From the NCBI GenBank assembly GCA_937916415.1, contig CALGGH010000226.1, positions 1 to 6,705 of the forward strand: a stretch of DNA of 6,705 nt. Direction: 5' to 3'. How positions within the stretch are numbered: position 1 is the stretch's first letter; each line of letters opens with the position of its first letter. This DNA is from an uncultured Lachnospiraceae bacterium. Lineage in GTDB: Bacteria; Bacillota; Clostridia; Lachnospirales; Lachnospiraceae. This document shows positions 5,473 to 6,705 of the stretch, one piece after another. The notes beneath the pieces were generated by a model. The model saw only the letters and a list, made by a program, of their open reading frames with translations. It did no database searches and had not been told where the DNA came from. A program made the position numbers and the translations under genes.

Positions 5473-5490
5473 GATTAGATATGTCTAACC
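5473..5490. promoter_or_regulatory. inverted repeat at the start of the ABC operon transcript, probable operator
   Basis: On the minus strand GGTTAGACATATCTAATC contains exact arms TTAGA and TCTAA around CATA, with further partial symmetry outside. It begins about eight bases after the -10 box at 5498, so it covers the expected transcription start of the ABC operon. AT-rich dyads of this size next to promoters are typical binding sites for MarR- or TetR-type repressors. No regulator gene is present in this window. Confidence 0.5.
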
Positions 5491-5497
5491 TCGTGTG

Positions 5498-5525
5498 ATT
5501 ATATCACTTTATAAACGTTTGTCAA
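5498..5525 (-). promoter_or_regulatory. consensus promoter of the ABC exporter operon
   Basis: On the minus strand TTGACA (5525-5520) and TATAAT (5503-5498) are both perfect matches to the SigA consensus, separated by 16 bases. The start should lie near 5491, giving a leader of about 59 bases before the ATPase ATG. So strong a promoter makes control by a repressor likely. Its -35 box lies in the spacer of the opposing promoter at 5508-5536. Confidence 0.85.
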
Positions 5526-5536
5526 ACTAGTATAAT
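5508..5536 (+). promoter_or_regulatory. promoter of the flavoprotein gene, overlapping the ABC promoter
   Basis: TTTATA (5508-5513) and TATAAT (5531-5536) are separated by 17 bases; the -10 box is perfect and the -35 matches at four of six positions. Transcription should start near 5543, leaving a leader of about 88 bases before the ATG at 5631. The two promoters interlock, so RNA polymerase bound at one should exclude it from the other. An 11-base dyad GTTTGTCAAAC (5517-5527) sits at the shared centre. Confidence 0.7.
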
Positions 5537-5541
5537 TAACC

Positions 5542-5567
5542 TTGGAAATACATCCATGTATTTCCAA
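5542..5567. promoter_or_regulatory. perfect 12-bp-arm inverted repeat, probable operator
   Basis: TTGGAAATACAT (5542-5553) and ATGTATTTCCAA (5556-5567) are exact reverse complements around CC. The dyad begins six bases after the flavoprotein -10 box, so it covers that transcript's start. On the other side its edge is 17 bases upstream of the ABC promoter's -35 box, where a bound protein could also activate. There is no T-run on either strand, so it is not an intrinsic terminator. CATCCATG at its core recurs at 5581-5588. Confidence 0.65.
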
Positions 5568-5630
5568 ACAAGGCGGGCCCCATCCATGGTGCCAAACCTT
5601 AAAAGTGCAAACAAAATTATGAGGTGTAAA

Positions 5631-6705
5631 ATGAAATATGACGTGATAATAATCGGTGCCGGCCCCGGCGGAATATTCGCAGCCTACGAGCTGACTAAGC
5701 TGGATCCCGGGTTAAGGATAGGCGTATTCGAGGCGGGCAACAGGCTGGATGCGCGTAAGTGCCCCATCGACGGCGACAAGGTCAAGAGCTGCGTACACTG
5801 CAGGACGTGCTCCATCATGAGCGGATTCGGCGGCGCGGGTGCCTTTTCGGACGGCAAATACAACATTACCAACGACTTCGGCGGGACCCTGTACGAATAC
5901 GTGGGCAGGGATGAGGCCATCAGGCTCATGGAATACGTGGACGGGATCAACCTTTCCCACGGTGGCGAAGGAACCAGGCTCTACACGACTGCAGGAACGG
6001 AGTTCAAGAAGATCTGCATGCAGAACAAGCTCAAGCTGCTGGATGCATCCGTCCGTCATCTCGGAACCGACATCAATTACACCGTGCTGGAAAACCTTTT
6101 TGATGAGCTAAAGGACAAGGCTGACTTTCACTTTAATACGCCCGTCGAAAGCCTGGAAAAAACGGAATCGGGATACCTGGTGCACATAGGCGTTGATACG
6201 CATGAATGCGACAAATGCATCGTGTCGGTCGGCCGCAGCGGCAGCAAGTGGATGGAGCGGGTGTGCGATGATCTGAACATTCCGACCAATTCCAACCGCG
6301 TGGACATCGGCGTCCGGGTGGAGCTTACGGCGGAGCTCTTTTCCCATCTGACGGATGAGCTCTACGAGAGCAAGATAGTGTACCGCACCGAAAAGTTCGA
6401 GGACAAGGTCCGTACGTTCTGCATGAACCCCCACGGCAGCGTCGTAACCGAAAACACCAACGGCATAATCACCGTCAACGGACACAGCTATGAGGATACT
6501 GCCCGTCAGACCGACAATACCAACTTTGCGCTGCTCGTGGCCAAGCATTTTTCCGAACCGTTCAAGGACAGCAATGGCTATGGCGAGAGCATCGCGCGTC
6601 TCTCCAACATGCTGGGCGGCGGAGTCATCGTCCAGCGATTCGGCGACCTCATCAGGGGACGGCGCAGCACCCACAAGCGGCTGGAGGAAAACTTCGTCGT
6701 GCCCA
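5631..6705 (+). CDS. FAD-dependent oxidoreductase, COG2509-like (partial, runs off the window)
   Basis: The first 358 codons of a flavoprotein are present; the frame is open to the window end. MKYDVIIIGAGPGGIFAAYEL is a Rossmann FAD-binding fold with G9-x-G11-x-x-G14 and the ribose-binding acid E34 in VFEAG. Next comes a cysteine cluster, C44, C54, C57 and C60, directly followed by SGFGGAGAFSDGK (64-76), which is characteristic of the uncharacterised COG2509 dehydrogenases. A second glycine-containing turn, VSVGRSGSKW, lies near 197-206 and would end the middle domain. Relatives are cytoplasmic and typically somewhat longer than the part seen, so a C-terminal portion is missing here. The cysteines could bind an iron-sulfur cluster or zinc, or act as redox thiols; this is not established. 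GAGGTG (5621-5626) supports the start. It is divergent from the ABC operon and shares its control region. Confidence 0.88.
   Translation, partial: MKYDVIIIGAGPGGIFAAYELTKLDPGLRIGVFEAGNRLDARKCPIDGDKVKSCVHCRTCSIMSGFGGAGAFSDGKYNITNDFGGTLYEYVGRDEAIRLMEYVDGINLSHGGEGTRLYTTAGTEFKKICMQNKLKLLDASVRHLGTDINYTVLENLFDELKDKADFHFNTPVESLEKTESGYLVHIGVDTHECDKCIVSVGRSGSKWMERVCDDLNIPTNSNRVDIGVRVELTAELFSHLTDELYESKIVYRTEKFEDKVRTFCMNPHGSVVTENTNGIITVNGHSYEDTARQTDNTNFALLVAKHFSEPFKDSNGYGESIARLSNMLGGGVIVQRFGDLIRGRRSTHKRLEENFVVP

Noticed and set aside
5542..5567. Long dyad as a terminator
   Set aside because: There is no T-run on either side, and it sits at a promoter between divergent genes, so an operator is the better reading.
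6108..6674. Minus-strand open frame of about 190 codons
   Set aside because: It is antisense to the flavoprotein, whose plus-strand translation continues without a break and has clear family motifs.

Overview
The window looks like chromosomal DNA of a Gram-positive, Firmicutes-type (Bacillota) anaerobe, most likely a member of the Clostridia. This rests on AGGAGG-like ribosome sites, near-consensus SigA promoters, a holin-like small-toxin locus, a tRNA gene without encoded CCA, a FtsX/MacB-type ABC exporter and a COG2509-type flavoprotein. The genus cannot be read from the sequence. The four main coding regions are GC-rich with C/G-ending codons, while positions 334-1060 are visibly more AT-rich and contain only RNA genes, repeats and gene remnants.

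Left part (1-1060): a 38-codon single-membrane-helix peptide gene (217-333, +) faces a strong promoter on the opposite strand (427-455). That promoter should make an antisense RNA across the 3' half of the peptide mRNA, the layout of a type I toxin-antitoxin module. Next comes a remnant membrane-protein gene (452-800, -) that appears broken at a run of six A. It lies beyond the terminator of a tRNA-Pro gene (844-916, -) with the unusual anticodon AGG. The tRNA has its own promoter (947-975), and three perfectly phased 25-bp direct repeats (980-1054) abut it upstream.

Middle (1102-5432, all on the minus strand): a probable operon reading ABC ATPase (5432-4722), a 965-residue FtsX-like permease (4714-1817), a possible 26-residue membrane microprotein (1794-1714) and a histidine-family phosphatase (1650-1102). 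ATPase and permease are 7 bases apart and must form one transporter. The permease carries two long blocks of heptad repeats in its first extracytoplasmic domain, suggesting a coiled-coil hairpin outside the membrane. Its substrate is unknown.

Right part (5433-6705): a compact regulatory region in which two near-consensus promoters overlap and face each other. One drives the ABC operon leftward, the other a flavoprotein gene rightward (5631 to beyond the window end). Each promoter is followed immediately by a different inverted repeat placed like an operator. This suggests that transporter and flavoprotein are jointly or reciprocally controlled. The flavoprotein has an N-terminal Rossmann FAD motif and a conserved-looking four-cysteine cluster, and is cut by the window edge.
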